A stretch of 36,572 nt of DNA from the NCBI GenBank assembly GCA_947505035.1, contig CANNIS010000006.1:1-36572 (forward strand), read 5' to 3'. The notes under the pieces were generated by a model that was not told the DNA's origin, did no database searches, and saw only the letters and a program-made list of their open reading frames with translations. Of the stretch, positions 19,057 to 26,752 are shown piece by piece. The stretch is from Sphingobacteriales bacterium. Lineage in GTDB: Bacteria; Bacteroidota; Bacteroidia; Sphingobacteriales; Sphingobacteriaceae. Each line of letters starts with the position of its first letter. The first letter of the stretch is position 1. Position numbers and translations under genes: made by a program.

Positions 19057-19064
19057 TAATTTCG
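19057..19064 (+). promoter_or_regulatory. Possible -7 element of the ndk promoter
   Basis: TAATTTCG lies 20 bases before the ndk ATG and equals the octamer before gcvP. It is one base off TAnnTTTG. Confidence 0.35.
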
Positions 19065-19084
19065 CCCAATAAATATTTAAAAAG

Positions 19085-19504
19085 ATGACCACAAACAGAA
19101 CTTTTACCATGATTAAGCCAGATGCCATTGCAAATGGGCACATGGGCGCAATTATTGACCACATTATTAAAGCAGGATTTAAGGTTATTGCCTTAAAATT
19201 CACTTCATTGAGCCCCGAAATGGCTGGAAAATTCTATGAAGTTCACGCAGAACGTCCATTTTACAAAGATTTAGTTGATTTTATGTCTTCGGGACCAATT
19301 GTAGCTGCCATTTTAGAAAAAGACAATGCCGTTGCAGATTTCCGTACCGTAATTGGTGCGACAGATCCTCAAAAAGCGGATGCAGGTACTATTAGAAATT
19401 TATTCGCAACTTCTATCAGTGCTAATGCAGTTCACGGATCTGATTCGGACGAAAATGCAATGATAGAAGGTAATTTTTTCTTCAGCGCATTCGAAAGAAA
19501 CTAA
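19085..19504 (+). CDS. ndk: Nucleoside diphosphate kinase
   Basis: Ndk moves the terminal phosphate from ATP to NDPs through a phosphohistidine. The 139-residue protein has [16 protein letters not shown] at the start, [18 protein letters not shown], the Kpn-loop region, and the active-site His117 in [12 protein letters not shown]. Length and every core motif are normal. It stands alone, divergent from the nrnA-like operon and convergent with the GNAT gene, with which it shares a terminator. Confidence 0.97.
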   Translation: MTTNRTFTMIKPDAIANGHMGAIIDHIIKAGFKVIALKFTSLSPEMAGKFYEVHAERPFYKDLVDFMSSGPIVAAILEKDNAVADFRTVIGATDPQKADAGTIRNLFATSISANAVHGSDSDENAMIEGNFFFSAFERN

Positions 19505-19520
19505 TTGCATTCATCAAATA

Positions 19521-19558
19521 AAAAAAAGGTTGGCAACATTTGTTACCAACCTTTTTTT
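19521..19558. terminator. Bidirectional intrinsic terminator between ndk and the GNAT gene
   Basis: AAAAAAAGGTTGG and CCAACCTTTTTTT form the outer stem; AAC/GTT continues it past one C-A mismatch, around the loop ATTT. A and T tracts on either side suit both directions. Confidence 0.85.
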
Positions 19559-19566
19559 ATTTAAAG

Positions 19567-19968
19567 CTATTTCAAATTTAATTCCATCATACTTTCGGGT
19601 TTTGCTAATGTCCTAAATCCAAATTTCTGATATAATCCGTGAGCATCAGTTGTTGCCAACCTCCAAACTTTAATATCCTTCAATTTTTCAAAGCTTAAAA
19701 TATAATTCATTAGTGTAATGGAAAAACCTTTTCCCCTATAATTTTCAAGAATAAATAAATCCATAATGTAAGCGAACTGTGAATAGTCTGTAACAACGCG
19801 AGCATAACCAATTTGAACATCTTGAAAATATACACCGAAGTTTAAAGAGTTATCAACGCAAGTTTGCATAGTTGAGAAACTTCTGCCCTTTGCCCAATAA
19901 GCATTAGAAATAAAATCGTTGACCATTTGAATGTCAATCCTTTTTTTATTAGTATCTATTGCTATCAT
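19567..19968 (-). CDS. GNAT-family N-acetyltransferase
   Basis: The 133-residue protein has the acetyl-CoA binding motif LENYRGKGFSITLMNYI (a RGKG form of Q/RxxGxG/A) in the second half, the preceding strand AYIMDLFI, and the late LYQKFGFRTL block usual in GNAT enzymes. The substrate is unknown; small stand-alone GNATs of this size acetylate amines, amino acids or antibiotics and cannot be told apart here. It lies 29 bases after the DUF721 gene on the same strand, so it may be the last gene of the recF operon. Confidence 0.85.
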   Translation of the reverse strand: MIAIDTNKKRIDIQMVNDFISNAYWAKGRSFSTMQTCVDNSLNFGVYFQDVQIGYARVVTDYSQFAYIMDLFILENYRGKGFSITLMNYILSFEKLKDIKVWRLATTDAHGLYQKFGFRTLAKPESMMELNLK

Positions 19969-19997
19969 CTATAAAAATTATATTGATAATTTTTTTG

Positions 19998-20294
19998 TTA
20001 CAACAACACAATTTCGTTGATTAGTTTTTTTCCTGCGTAGGTATTTACGTTTTCAATTAAAGTTGATTTCATCATGATTAATTCTTGACGCAAACTGGCC
20101 GAACTCACTTTTAAATATAATTTCTGTTGACGAATATTAATTTCATCGGTTCGATTGGCAATTACTTTTCCAACTAATTCGGGCCAATTGATTTTTATTT
20201 TTTCTACGATAAATTGATCGGAAAGTTTATAAGTTTCCAACAACTGCTCTATGGCAGCTTTCATGGTTAACTCATTACTTTTCCTAAATAACAT
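19998..20294 (-). CDS. DUF721 (DciA-like) domain protein
   Basis: The 98-residue protein matches the DUF721 pattern: a helical start with LLETYKLSDQFIVEKIKINWPELVG, the core ANRTDEINIRQQKLYLKVSSASLRQELIMMKSTLIENVN and a short end. Proteins with this domain include DciA, a loader of the replicative helicase in bacteria that lack DnaC, so a replication role is plausible. It begins 2 bases after the recF stop, a gene order seen often in Bacteroidota, which supports a DNA-metabolism role. Confidence 0.85.
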   Translation of the reverse strand: MLFRKSNELTMKAAIEQLLETYKLSDQFIVEKIKINWPELVGKVIANRTDEINIRQQKLYLKVSSASLRQELIMMKSTLIENVNTYAGKKLINEIVLL

Positions 20295-20296
20295 CT

Positions 20297-21409
20297 TTAA
20301 TTATTTTTAGTATCGACCACAAGACCTTTGCTTACTTCGAATATACGACAATCAATCTGTAAGTCTTTAAATATTTTTGCAACCCTATTTTGGTCGGTAT
20401 CGGTGATAAACAGTTGTCCAAAAGAATCCTCGCCAACCATGGCTAATAATTTACGAATACGCTGTTCATCTAATTTGTCAAAAATATCGTCTAACATTAA
20501 AATAGGTTTATAGCCTTTTTTTAATTGAAGAAAAGAATAATGAGCTAATTTTAATGCAATCACATAAGATTTTTGTTGCCCTTGCGATGCATATTTTTTT
20601 AAAGGCAAATCACCTAAATTAAATTGCAGGTCATCTTTGTGCACGCCATAATTTGTTCTAGCGGTTATTATATCTTTTGATAAACTTTTTTTCAATATAG
20701 TAGCAAAATCGGATTGCTTTAAATGCGACTCATATACAAAAGTTACCGCTTCTGCTCCATCACTGATAGTTTGGTAAATTTGATTAAACAAGGGTATAAA
20801 TGCTTCCATAAAAGCCAATCTTTTATGGAAAATTTTCTCTCCCAGTGATAACATTTGTTCATCGTAAATCTCGATCATTTCGGCATCAACCTTATTGCGT
20901 TCTTGAAACTGCTTTAATAAAGCATTTCGTTGGGCAATTACTTTATGATAGGTAATTAAATCGTCGAGGTAAATACTATCGGTTTGCGAAATCGCATTGT
21001 CCAAGAATTTTCGTCGCTCTTCACTTCCCTCAGATATCAGATACTGATCTTGAGGAGAAATCATGACTAATGGGTAAATTCCAATGTGATCGGCTAAGCG
21101 TTGGTATTCTTTATTGTTACGCTTGAATACTTTTTTATGATTGCGTTTTACGCCACAATATACTAGCTCGATTATTTCCGTACGATTAAACTCGCCTTGA
21201 ACCAGGAAAAAACCTTCCTCGTGTAGAATTTGCTGAGAATCGATTGGGTTAAAATAACTTTTACAAAGGCATAAATAATGAATGGCGTCTAAAATATTGG
21301 TTTTGCCAGCTCCATTATTGCCCACAAAACAGTTTACACCAGGCAAAAAGCGAAAATTGGCTTCTTGGTAATTTTTAAAATTTAATAGCGAAAGTTGATT
21401 TAGATACAT
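20297..21409 (-). CDS. recF: DNA replication and repair protein RecF
   Basis: RecF is an SMC-like ATPase that helps RecO/RecR load RecA at single-strand gaps. Walker A is FVGNNGAGKTNILDAIHYL near the start, the signature motif is KKYASQGQQKSYVIALKLA, and Walker B is PILMLDDIFDKLDEQR. The ATG at 21409 gives 370 residues and the usual N-terminus MYLNQLSLLNFKNY. A GTG at 21430 would add seven residues but overlaps a -7 promoter element, so I reject it. The gene is divergent from the TPR protein and followed at once by the DUF721 gene. Confidence 0.95.
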   Translation of the reverse strand: MYLNQLSLLNFKNYQEANFRFLPGVNCFVGNNGAGKTNILDAIHYLCLCKSYFNPIDSQQILHEEGFFLVQGEFNRTEIIELVYCGVKRNHKKVFKRNNKEYQRLADHIGIYPLVMISPQDQYLISEGSEERRKFLDNAISQTDSIYLDDLITYHKVIAQRNALLKQFQERNKVDAEMIEIYDEQMLSLGEKIFHKRLAFMEAFIPLFNQIYQTISDGAEAVTFVYESHLKQSDFATILKKSLSKDIITARTNYGVHKDDLQFNLGDLPLKKYASQGQQKSYVIALKLAHYSFLQLKKGYKPILMLDDIFDKLDEQRIRKLLAMVGEDSFGQLFITDTDQNRVAKIFKDLQIDCRIFEVSKGLVVDTKNN

Positions 21410-21429
21410 TAAAAACCCATTCTGGTGCA

Positions 21430-21437
21430 CAAATATA
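21430..21437 (-). promoter_or_regulatory. -7 promoter element of recF
   Basis: On the minus strand this is TATATTTG, an exact consensus match, 20 bases before the chosen ATG. It forms a divergent pair with the TPR-gene promoter 31 bases away. Confidence 0.5.
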
Positions 21438-21467
21438 TTTAAATTAAGCCCATCTTTTAAACAGATA

Positions 21468-21497
21468 TTGATAGTATCGGCTAAAAATGTATTTTTG
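21468..21497 (+). promoter_or_regulatory. Promoter of the TPR-protein gene
   Basis: TTG (21468-21470) and TATTTTTG (21490-21497) are separated by 19 bases, matching the Bacteroidota -33/-7 arrangement. The ATG is 20 bases beyond the -7 element. Confidence 0.65.
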
Positions 21498-21517
21498 CAA
21501 GCTTAGAATAGATTAAT

Positions 21518-22183
21518 ATGTCGGAAGAAACAGAAAATAACATCGGAGAACAGTTTTCAAAAGCAGAACATTATGTTGCTGAAAACAGAAAAAGTTTATT
21601 AGTAATTGGAGGCACTATTGTAGCCTTGGTTTTAATTTATTTTTCATACCAAAAATTCATCTTGAGTCCGAGAGAAAAAGAAGCAGCTGCACAAAGCTAT
21701 GTTGCAGAAAGATATTTCGAACAAGACTCATTAGATAAAGCCATTAATGGCGATGGTAACTTTTTAGGATTTGTTGGCATCATCGACGAATACGGAAGTA
21801 CCAAATCTGGAAATTTAGCCCACTACTATTTAGGTTTTTGCTATTTGAAAAAAGAACAATACGATTTAGCCATTGAACAACTAAAAGAATTTACTAGCAA
21901 CGATGAATTATTATTGGCACTAGCCTATACAGGAATTGCAGACGCTAATGTAGAATTAAATCAATTAGACAATGCTTGTTCGTATTATGCAAAAGCTGCA
22001 GCAAAATCGCCAAATGCTTTCACTGCGCCAATTGCGCTATTAAAGCTAGGCATTACTTACGAGCAATTAAACGAAAATCAAAAAGCAGTAGATACCTACA
22101 ATAAAATTAAAAAAGAATTTGCCGATACAAACGAGGCAAGAGATATTGATAAATACCTTGCAAGAGCAAGCGCAAAAATTTAA
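21518..22183 (+). CDS. Membrane-anchored tetratricopeptide repeat protein (YfgM-like layout)
   Basis: The 221-residue protein has a short cytoplasmic N-terminus, one membrane segment (SLLVIGGTIVALVLIYFSY, about 26-44) and a soluble C-terminal part with TPR units, visible as HYYLGFCYLKKEQYDLAIEQ, LAYTGIADANVELNQLDNA and LLKLGITYEQLNENQKAV. The architecture resembles YfgM, the accessory partner of SecYEG and periplasmic chaperones, but other single-span TPR proteins look alike. It lies between divergent recF and ribH; a terminator sits after its stop. Confidence 0.85.
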   Translation: MSEETENNIGEQFSKAEHYVAENRKSLLVIGGTIVALVLIYFSYQKFILSPREKEAAAQSYVAERYFEQDSLDKAINGDGNFLGFVGIIDEYGSTKSGNLAHYYLGFCYLKKEQYDLAIEQLKEFTSNDELLLALAYTGIADANVELNQLDNACSYYAKAAAKSPNAFTAPIALLKLGITYEQLNENQKAVDTYNKIKKEFADTNEARDIDKYLARASAKI

Positions 22184-22198
22184 TTAAACGCTATATCG

Positions 22199-22231
22199 AA
22201 AAACTCCTGAAATCCTCAGGAGTTTTTTTTA
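22199..22231 (+). terminator. Intrinsic terminator directly upstream of ribH
   Basis: AAACTCCTGA and TCAGGAGTTT form a 10-bp stem around a 5-base loop, followed by a T tract. The T tract ends only about 11 bases before the ribH start codon. Confidence 0.85.
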
Positions 22232-22241
22232 TTTTTAACCT

Positions 22242-22730
22242 ATGGCAACACATTTAAAAAACCTATCCGACTTTACCCATTTAAGCATTCCTAGTGCAGC
22301 GCCTTATCGATTTGCAATAGTTGTGGCACAATGGAACGCTGGCATAACTGGTGCATTATTAAATGGCGCCTATAACTCATTGATCGCAAATGCTTGCCCC
22401 GAATCAAATATTACCGTATTAGAAGTGCCCGGTACTTTTGAATTAAGTAATGCAGCGGCTATTGCGGCTGCGAGTAAAAAATATGACGCAATTATTTGTT
22501 TAGGCTGTGTTATTCAAGGAGAAACCAGGCATTTTGATTTTATTTGCCAAGCGGTGGCCAATGGGATTACCGAAGTTGGCGTTAAAACCCTCATTCCAAC
22601 CATTTTTGGCGTATTAACAACCGAAACCCTTGAACAAGCAACAGATCGAGCAGGTGGAAAACACGGTAATAAAGGGGAAGAAGCAGCAATTACTGCTATA
22701 AAAATGGCCGCTTTGGCTTCAAATTTTTAA
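22242..22730 (+). CDS. ribH: 6,7-dimethyl-8-ribityllumazine synthase (riboflavin synthase beta chain)
   Basis: RibH condenses the ribityl-pyrimidine with dihydroxybutanone phosphate in the next-to-last step of riboflavin synthesis. The 162-residue protein has RFAIVVAQWNAGIT, VLEVPGTFELSNAAAIAA and the active-site block CLGCVIQGETRHFDFICQ with the general-acid histidine, then PTIFGVLTTETLEQA and AGGKHGNKGEEAA. The N-terminus NLSDFTHLSIPSA is usual for the family in this phylum, so the ATG at 22242 is sound even though a terminator ends about 11 bases before it. No FMN riboswitch is seen; there is no space for one. Other rib genes are not in the window. Confidence 0.96.
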   Translation: MATHLKNLSDFTHLSIPSAAPYRFAIVVAQWNAGITGALLNGAYNSLIANACPESNITVLEVPGTFELSNAAAIAAASKKYDAIICLGCVIQGETRHFDFICQAVANGITEVGVKTLIPTIFGVLTTETLEQATDRAGGKHGNKGEEAAITAIKMAALASNF

Positions 22731-22775
22731 AATAGCAATTAAACAATTACATTTGTTCTATAAGCATACAATCAT

Positions 22776-22913
22776 ATGAAAAAAGTATTTGCAGCTATTC
22801 TTGTTTTCGGATTCTTGGCCATCGCATTTAGCGCATGTTCTAGCCGCCAAGGTTGTCCAGGTGGAGCAGACGATTATAAATTTTCTGGAAGAGGTAGAGG
22901 CGTTTGGAAATAA
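22776..22913 (+). CDS. Small 45-residue predicted lipoprotein
   Basis: The product is 45 residues: a hydrophobic signal (MKKVFAAILVFGFLAIAFSA) with lipobox FSAC at Cys21, then a mature part of only 25 residues containing a second Cys (RQGCPGG) and a basic end SGRGRGVWK. It would be exported and lipidated, leaving a tiny envelope peptide. I do not recognise a named family. Support for reality: clean lipoprotein signal, a stop only one base before the ytxJ ATG, and the same strand as its neighbours. The ytxJ frame is also open across this region, so the two compete for the same bases; the lipobox and the normal YtxJ start decide for this gene. Confidence 0.72.
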   Translation: MKKVFAAILVFGFLAIAFSACSSRQGCPGGADDYKFSGRGRGVWK

Positions 22914-22914
22914 A

Positions 22915-23241
22915 ATGAATCTTATTTCTTTAACGAGCGAATCTCAATTAACAACCATTGTAAATGACAGCACAACTGTTGTACTTTTTAAACATAGTAC
23001 GCGTTGTTCTATTAGTAATATGGCTTGGAAAATGTTTCAACAAGAATGGAACAATGCCGAAACACCAGTGTACTGTTTAGATTTATTAAACTACCGATCG
23101 GTCTCTAATGCCATTGCTTCGCAATTTGAAATCGAGCATCAATCTCCTCAAGTATTAGTGATTAAAAATGGGGCTTGTGTTTATCATGCTACCCACCAAG
23201 CTATCGACGCGGCTATTGTTCAGGCTGCGCTTCAAAATTAA
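22915..23241 (+). CDS. ytxJ: YtxJ-type monothiol thioredoxin-fold protein (bacillithiol-associated)
   Basis: The 108-residue protein has a thioredoxin-like fold with a single active-site cysteine, Cys31 in FKHSTRCSISNMAW, and the cis-proline segment SPQVLVIKNG. YtxJ (BrxC) is a redox protein thought to remove bacillithiol from mixed disulfides in Firmicutes and is common in Bacteroidota that make bacillithiol. The start is the ATG at 22915; a longer frame from TTG at 22789 would overlap the small lipoprotein and has no family support. The end overlaps the convergent OsmC-like gene by 29 bases. The two thiol/peroxide-related genes meet tail to tail. Confidence 0.85.
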   Translation: MNLISLTSESQLTTIVNDSTTVVLFKHSTRCSISNMAWKMFQQEWNNAETPVYCLDLLNYRSVSNAIASQFEIEHQSPQVLVIKNGACVYHATHQAIDAAIVQAALQN

Positions 23242-23644
23242 AAATTACAGACTTTATTGTTTCGGGGTGCAAGCTCAATGCTACAGGACATGTTTTTGTT
23301 GAATTAACAATAATCGCTTTTTCTTTATCCGTAAAAGTAATGCCTTCTCGAAAACTAAAAACCACTTTTACTTCGCCTACTCTACGAGGATCGGCCGACA
23401 TGATTTTGGTAATGTCAATTTTTGTATCAATTAATTTAATTTCGAAACCATGCGTTTTAGCAGCAATAGCCATAATCGTTAACATACATGCCCCTAAAGA
23501 AGTAGCTAATAAATCGGTAGGTGAAAAGCAAGAACCTAAACCTTGATTATCTTTTGGGGCATCGGTATAAATTAGGGTGCCAGATTCGAGGTGAGTTGCT
23601 TGGGTTCTTAATTCCCCTAAATAAATGCTCTGTATTGTTGCCAT
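23213..23644 (-). CDS. OsmC/Ohr-family peroxide-related protein
   Basis: The 143-residue protein has the OsmC plan with two reactive cysteines: Cys53 in LATSLGACMLTIMAI and Cys119 in STKTCPVALSLHP. In OsmC/Ohr enzymes these reduce organic hydroperoxides. The sequence is nearer the general OsmC (YhfA-like) group than Ohr, so substrate choice is open. No signal peptide is seen. It overlaps ytxJ tail to tail by 29 bases and is divergent from the outer-membrane-like gene. Confidence 0.88.
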   Translation of the reverse strand: MATIQSIYLGELRTQATHLESGTLIYTDAPKDNQGLGSCFSPTDLLATSLGACMLTIMAIAAKTHGFEIKLIDTKIDITKIMSADPRRVGEVKVVFSFREGITFTDKEKAIIVNSTKTCPVALSLHPETIKSVIFNFEAQPEQ

Positions 23645-23702
23645 ATTAATTCGATAAATACAATCAAAAATGCTTATTTTTATCTATAATATGGTGATGC
23701 AT

Positions 23703-24455
23703 ATGCATAAAATTAAAAATTTTACGGTTTTTCTACTGCTTTGCCTTGCCAGCTATGCGCAAGCGCAAGAGACCGAAACACCTACACAATTTGTATATCA
23801 AAGAGAATGGTCTGGTGGTGCAACTATTAACAATAGAGGTTTTGGCGGCATTTTAAGACACGCCATCATTACCAATAACTTCAAGAAAATTCAATTCGAA
23901 ATTGAATTAGTAAAGCTCAAACATCCTAAAGAAATTAAAGTAGTGAACCCTTATTACGACAACGCCAAGTCGTATGTGTACGGAAAGCAAAATGCATTTT
24001 ATCCTTTAAGATTAGGCGTGGGTACTCAATTTTTAGTATTCGACAAAGCAGCCAAAGAAGGTGTCGAAATTTCATTCAACATCATGGCAGGTACTTCTAT
24101 TGGATTATTGAAACCTATTTACTTAGAAATTTTAAAAGACAATGGCAATCCTTATTATTTAGACGTTGTTTCTGAAAAATTTAACAAAGATTTACACAAC
24201 CCATCTAATATTTATGGTTACTCTGGTTTTAACAAAGGATTAAATGAAACCAGTATACTATTGGGTGGATATATTAAATCGGGCTTCACTTTTGATTGGA
24301 GCAACAAAGACGAAAAAATCGTATTACTTGAAACTGGCGCGGTGATTGATTTTTACAGCAGAAAAGTTCCTATTATGGCAAATTTTTCTTCAGACATCAA
24401 CAAATCTGCTTTTATCTCGTTATATGCTAGTATCCTTTTTGGGAAAAAATATTAG
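23703..24455 (+). CDS. Predicted secreted outer-membrane beta-barrel-like protein, unknown function
   Basis: I do not recognise a named family. The protein (250 residues from the ATG at 23703) has a signal peptide ending in LASYAQAQ, followed by alternating strands: [53 protein letters not shown], and a final [16 protein letters not shown], whose last strand suits an outer-membrane barrel. ATGs at 23691 and 23697 are also possible and only lengthen the signal region. It lies 10 bases upstream of lipA on the same strand, which suggests cotranscription without showing a shared function. Confidence 0.65.
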   Translation: MHKIKNFTVFLLLCLASYAQAQETETPTQFVYQREWSGGATINNRGFGGILRHAIITNNFKKIQFEIELVKLKHPKEIKVVNPYYDNAKSYVYGKQNAFYPLRLGVGTQFLVFDKAAKEGVEISFNIMAGTSIGLLKPIYLEILKDNGNPYYLDVVSEKFNKDLHNPSNIYGYSGFNKGLNETSILLGGYIKSGFTFDWSNKDEKIVLLETGAVIDFYSRKVPIMANFSSDINKSAFISLYASILFGKKY

Positions 24456-24465
24456 TTTTGTATCA

Positions 24466-25344
24466 ATGATTAAATTACCTGTTTTATCCGACACTCCTGC
24501 TGCAAGAAAACCAGAATGGTTGCGTGTAAAATTACCAGTTGGTAAAGAATACGCCCACGTAAGATCGCTTGTAGACAAACATAAATTACATACCATTTGC
24601 GAAAGCGGTAATTGTCCTAACATGGGAGAATGCTGGGGCGCTGGCACAGCTACTTTTATGATACTAGGAAACATTTGCACACGCTCTTGTTCATTTTGTG
24701 CAGTTGCTACTGGTAGACCATTAGCCGTTGATCTAGAAGAGCCCGAACGCGTAGCCAGCTCTGTATCTTTAATGAATGTAAAACATTGCGTAATTACTTC
24801 GGTAGACCGCGACGATTTAAAAGATGGTGGCGCAACAATTTGGGCAGAAACTATTTTAGCTATTAGAAAAAGTTCGCCAAGCACCACCTTAGAAACATTA
24901 CTTCCCGATTTCAAAGGTATTTGGGAAAATCTTGCACAAGTTTTAGCAGTTAGACCAGAAGTTGTTTCTCATAATATTGAAACAGTCCGAAGGTTAACGA
25001 AAGAGGTGCGCGTACAAGCAAAATACGACCGAAGCCTTGAATGCTTGAAACGCATTAGTGAAGCGGGCTTGAGAACTAAATCGGGTATTATGCTTGGCCT
25101 GGGCGAAACGGAAGCAGAAGTATTAGAAGCCATGCAAGATTTAGTTGCTAATGGCGTGCATATATTAACATTGGGACAATATTTACAACCAACCAAAAAA
25201 CACCACGATGTCATCGAATATATTCACCCCGACCAATTTGCTAAATACAAAGAAGTCGGATTGAGAATGGGATTTAGAGTAGTGGAAAGCGGCCCAATGG
25301 TTCGCTCTTCTTATCATGCAGAAAAACATTTATTTGATTTCTAA
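24466..25344 (+). CDS. lipA: Lipoyl synthase
   Basis: LipA is a radical SAM enzyme that inserts two sulfurs into protein-bound octanoyl groups. Both iron-sulfur motifs are present: [12 protein letters not shown] (auxiliary cluster, CX4CX5C) and CTRSCSFC (radical SAM cluster, CX3CX2C). The C-terminal RSSYHAEKH block holds the serine that ligates the auxiliary cluster. The ATG at 24466 gives 292 residues, normal for LipA; the frame is open upstream to 24346 but that part overlaps the preceding gene and lacks family support. Substrates include the GcvH and 2-oxoacid dehydrogenase E2 lipoyl domains. The end overlaps the sigma-factor gene by 29 bases. Confidence 0.96.
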   Translation: MIKLPVLSDTPAARKPEWLRVKLPVGKEYAHVRSLVDKHKLHTICESGNCPNMGECWGAGTATFMILGNICTRSCSFCAVATGRPLAVDLEEPERVASSVSLMNVKHCVITSVDRDDLKDGGATIWAETILAIRKSSPSTTLETLLPDFKGIWENLAQVLAVRPEVVSHNIETVRRLTKEVRVQAKYDRSLECLKRISEAGLRTKSGIMLGLGETEAEVLEAMQDLVANGVHILTLGQYLQPTKKHHDVIEYIHPDQFAKYKEVGLRMGFRVVESGPMVRSSYHAEKHLFDF

Positions 25345-25846
25345 ATTGAATATACAAACGCAGCAAGCCGTATCGGATACAGAATTAATTTATCTTTTAA
25401 AAATAAAAGATGTAACTGCATTGCCTCTACTTTACGATGCTTATGCAAAATCAATCTATAATTTAATTTTTCAAATTGTAAGCGACGAAAACGAAACCGA
25501 AAAAATACTCGAGTTTACTTTTTTTCATTGCTGGAATTCTTTTTATTTATTTGATGCAAACAAAGGTTTTCTTTTTACCTGGCTAAGCCTAATGGCTAGA
25601 AACACTGCCTTACAGCACAAAAAAAGTAAAACAAAAGAATTAAGTTTGCGCCCAATTGTTACCTTGGCAAATGCAAGTAATAAAACGGTGCTGGCCCAAT
25701 TAAATACCAATCACCGACAACTCCTTGAATTATTTTATTATTCTGGTTTTTCCTTGATGGAAATTGCAGAACAACAACAATTAGCTTACGAAGCTATTAA
25801 AACAGATTTTAGAGCTGCCTTATTAGCCCTAAGAAATTTAAAATAA
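25316..25846 (+). CDS. ECF-like RNA polymerase sigma factor
   Basis: The 176-residue protein has a region 2-like part ([49 protein letters not shown]) and a region 4 helix-turn-helix ([45 protein letters not shown]), which fits the RpoE-type layout. The region 2 sequence is divergent. The ATG at 25316 lies inside lipA (29-base overlap) and there is no other early ATG in frame, although a TTG start nearby cannot be excluded. The anti-sigma gene starts 3 bases after its stop, so the two form a sigma/anti-sigma pair. Confidence 0.83.
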   Translation: MQKNIYLISKLNIQTQQAVSDTELIYLLKIKDVTALPLLYDAYAKSIYNLIFQIVSDENETEKILEFTFFHCWNSFYLFDANKGFLFTWLSLMARNTALQHKKSKTKELSLRPIVTLANASNKTVLAQLNTNHRQLLELFYYSGFSLMEIAEQQQLAYEAIKTDFRAALLALRNLK

Positions 25847-25849
25847 AGC

Positions 25850-26752
25850 ATGGATACCGAAATTTATATTTCATCTGGAATTTTAGAGCTCTATTGTGCG
25901 GGTGCACTTTCGGAAGCAGAAATGCGTGAGGTGGAAAGGATGGCTAGTCAATTTGCTGCGGTTAAAAAAGAAATTCAAGCTATTGAATTAGCCTTATGGT
26001 CTTTTAACGATCATATTTTTGCCGGACCACACGATCAATTGAAAACCGAATTAATTGCTGGAATAAAATTAAATAGTCCAAATAATATTACTGAAAAAAC
26101 ACATGAAACTGCATTAAACAATGCGGTTGAGCCGGAGGTTCCCAGCACAGCAATTCCAATTGTATCGCCAGTAATAAAAGAAATTATTCCCGAACAAACA
26201 GAAAAACCGCTGAAGGCTAGCAAAAAAACAATCAGCGTGGGTGTTTTTTTAGTAATTATTTTACCCATCATCTTGGCATTTGGCGCATTTTGTTTATGGA
26301 ATAATTGGGATGCACTTTTGCAAGAATTGTCAGCTGCAAAAAAGACGGCAGCCAATGCCGAAAAATCTAGGGCTCAAATTGATTCTAATTTGAAAGCAAC
26401 GAGTCAAACACTAGATACTTTAAGAAATCCAGACTTAGTAAAAATTACTTTAAGTGGTATGAAATTTTCGCCGGCAGCCAAAGCAGTTATTTATTGGAAC
26501 AAAAATACCAATCAAATTTTATTAGACCCTGCATTAATTCCGCTGGAAGACAAAGATCATTGTTACCAATTGTGGGCGATGAATAAGGGCGAAACCCTTA
26601 GCCTTGGAACCTTTTCGGCGACCAATAAAAACAAGCAAATGCTACCCATGAAGGCAACTAGCAAAGCCAGTGTTTTCATTATTTCTTTAGAACCAAAAAA
26701 TGGCAGCGCCATTCCAAACATTGCGCAACTGTGCTTGATGAGTAAAGAATAA
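25850..26752 (+). CDS. Anti-sigma factor, RskA-like, single-pass membrane protein
   Basis: The 300-residue protein has an N-terminal helical region (ILELYCAGALSEAEMREVER) usual for the cytoplasmic sigma-binding end of anti-sigma-K factors, a Pro-rich linker, one membrane helix at about 128-150 (SVGVFLVIILPIILAFGAFC), a coiled coil (about 155-192) and a periplasmic RskA domain (about 198-300) with DHCYQLWAMNKGETLSLGTF. It should hold the sigma factor of the preceding gene at the membrane until a signal releases it. The inducing signal is unknown. Its stop directly abuts the convergent uvrA stop, leaving no intergenic base. Confidence 0.85.
   Translation: MDTEIYISSGILELYCAGALSEAEMREVERMASQFAAVKKEIQAIELALWSFNDHIFAGPHDQLKTELIAGIKLNSPNNITEKTHETALNNAVEPEVPSTAIPIVSPVIKEIIPEQTEKPLKASKKTISVGVFLVIILPIILAFGAFCLWNNWDALLQELSAAKKTAANAEKSRAQIDSNLKATSQTLDTLRNPDLVKITLSGMKFSPAAKAVIYWNKNTNQILLDPALIPLEDKDHCYQLWAMNKGETLSLGTFSATNKNKQMLPMKATSKASVFIISLEPKNGSAIPNIAQLCLMSKE

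Noticed and set aside
22184-22241. FMN riboswitch upstream of ribH
   Set aside because: Only 58 bases separate the genes, taken up by a terminator hairpin; the FMN aptamer is far longer and none of its conserved blocks is present.
22789-22914. Longer N-terminus for ytxJ from TTG at 22789
   Set aside because: It has no family support, overlaps the small lipoprotein and ignores the ATG at 22915 that gives a normal YtxJ length.
24346-24465. Longer N-terminus for lipA
   Set aside because: The extra 40 residues overlap the preceding gene and are absent from the family; the ATG at 24466 gives the normal LipA start.
24420-24914. Antisense frame of 164 codons opposite lipA
   Set aside because: Composition is that of a reverse shadow of a strongly conserved gene; no domain is recognisable.
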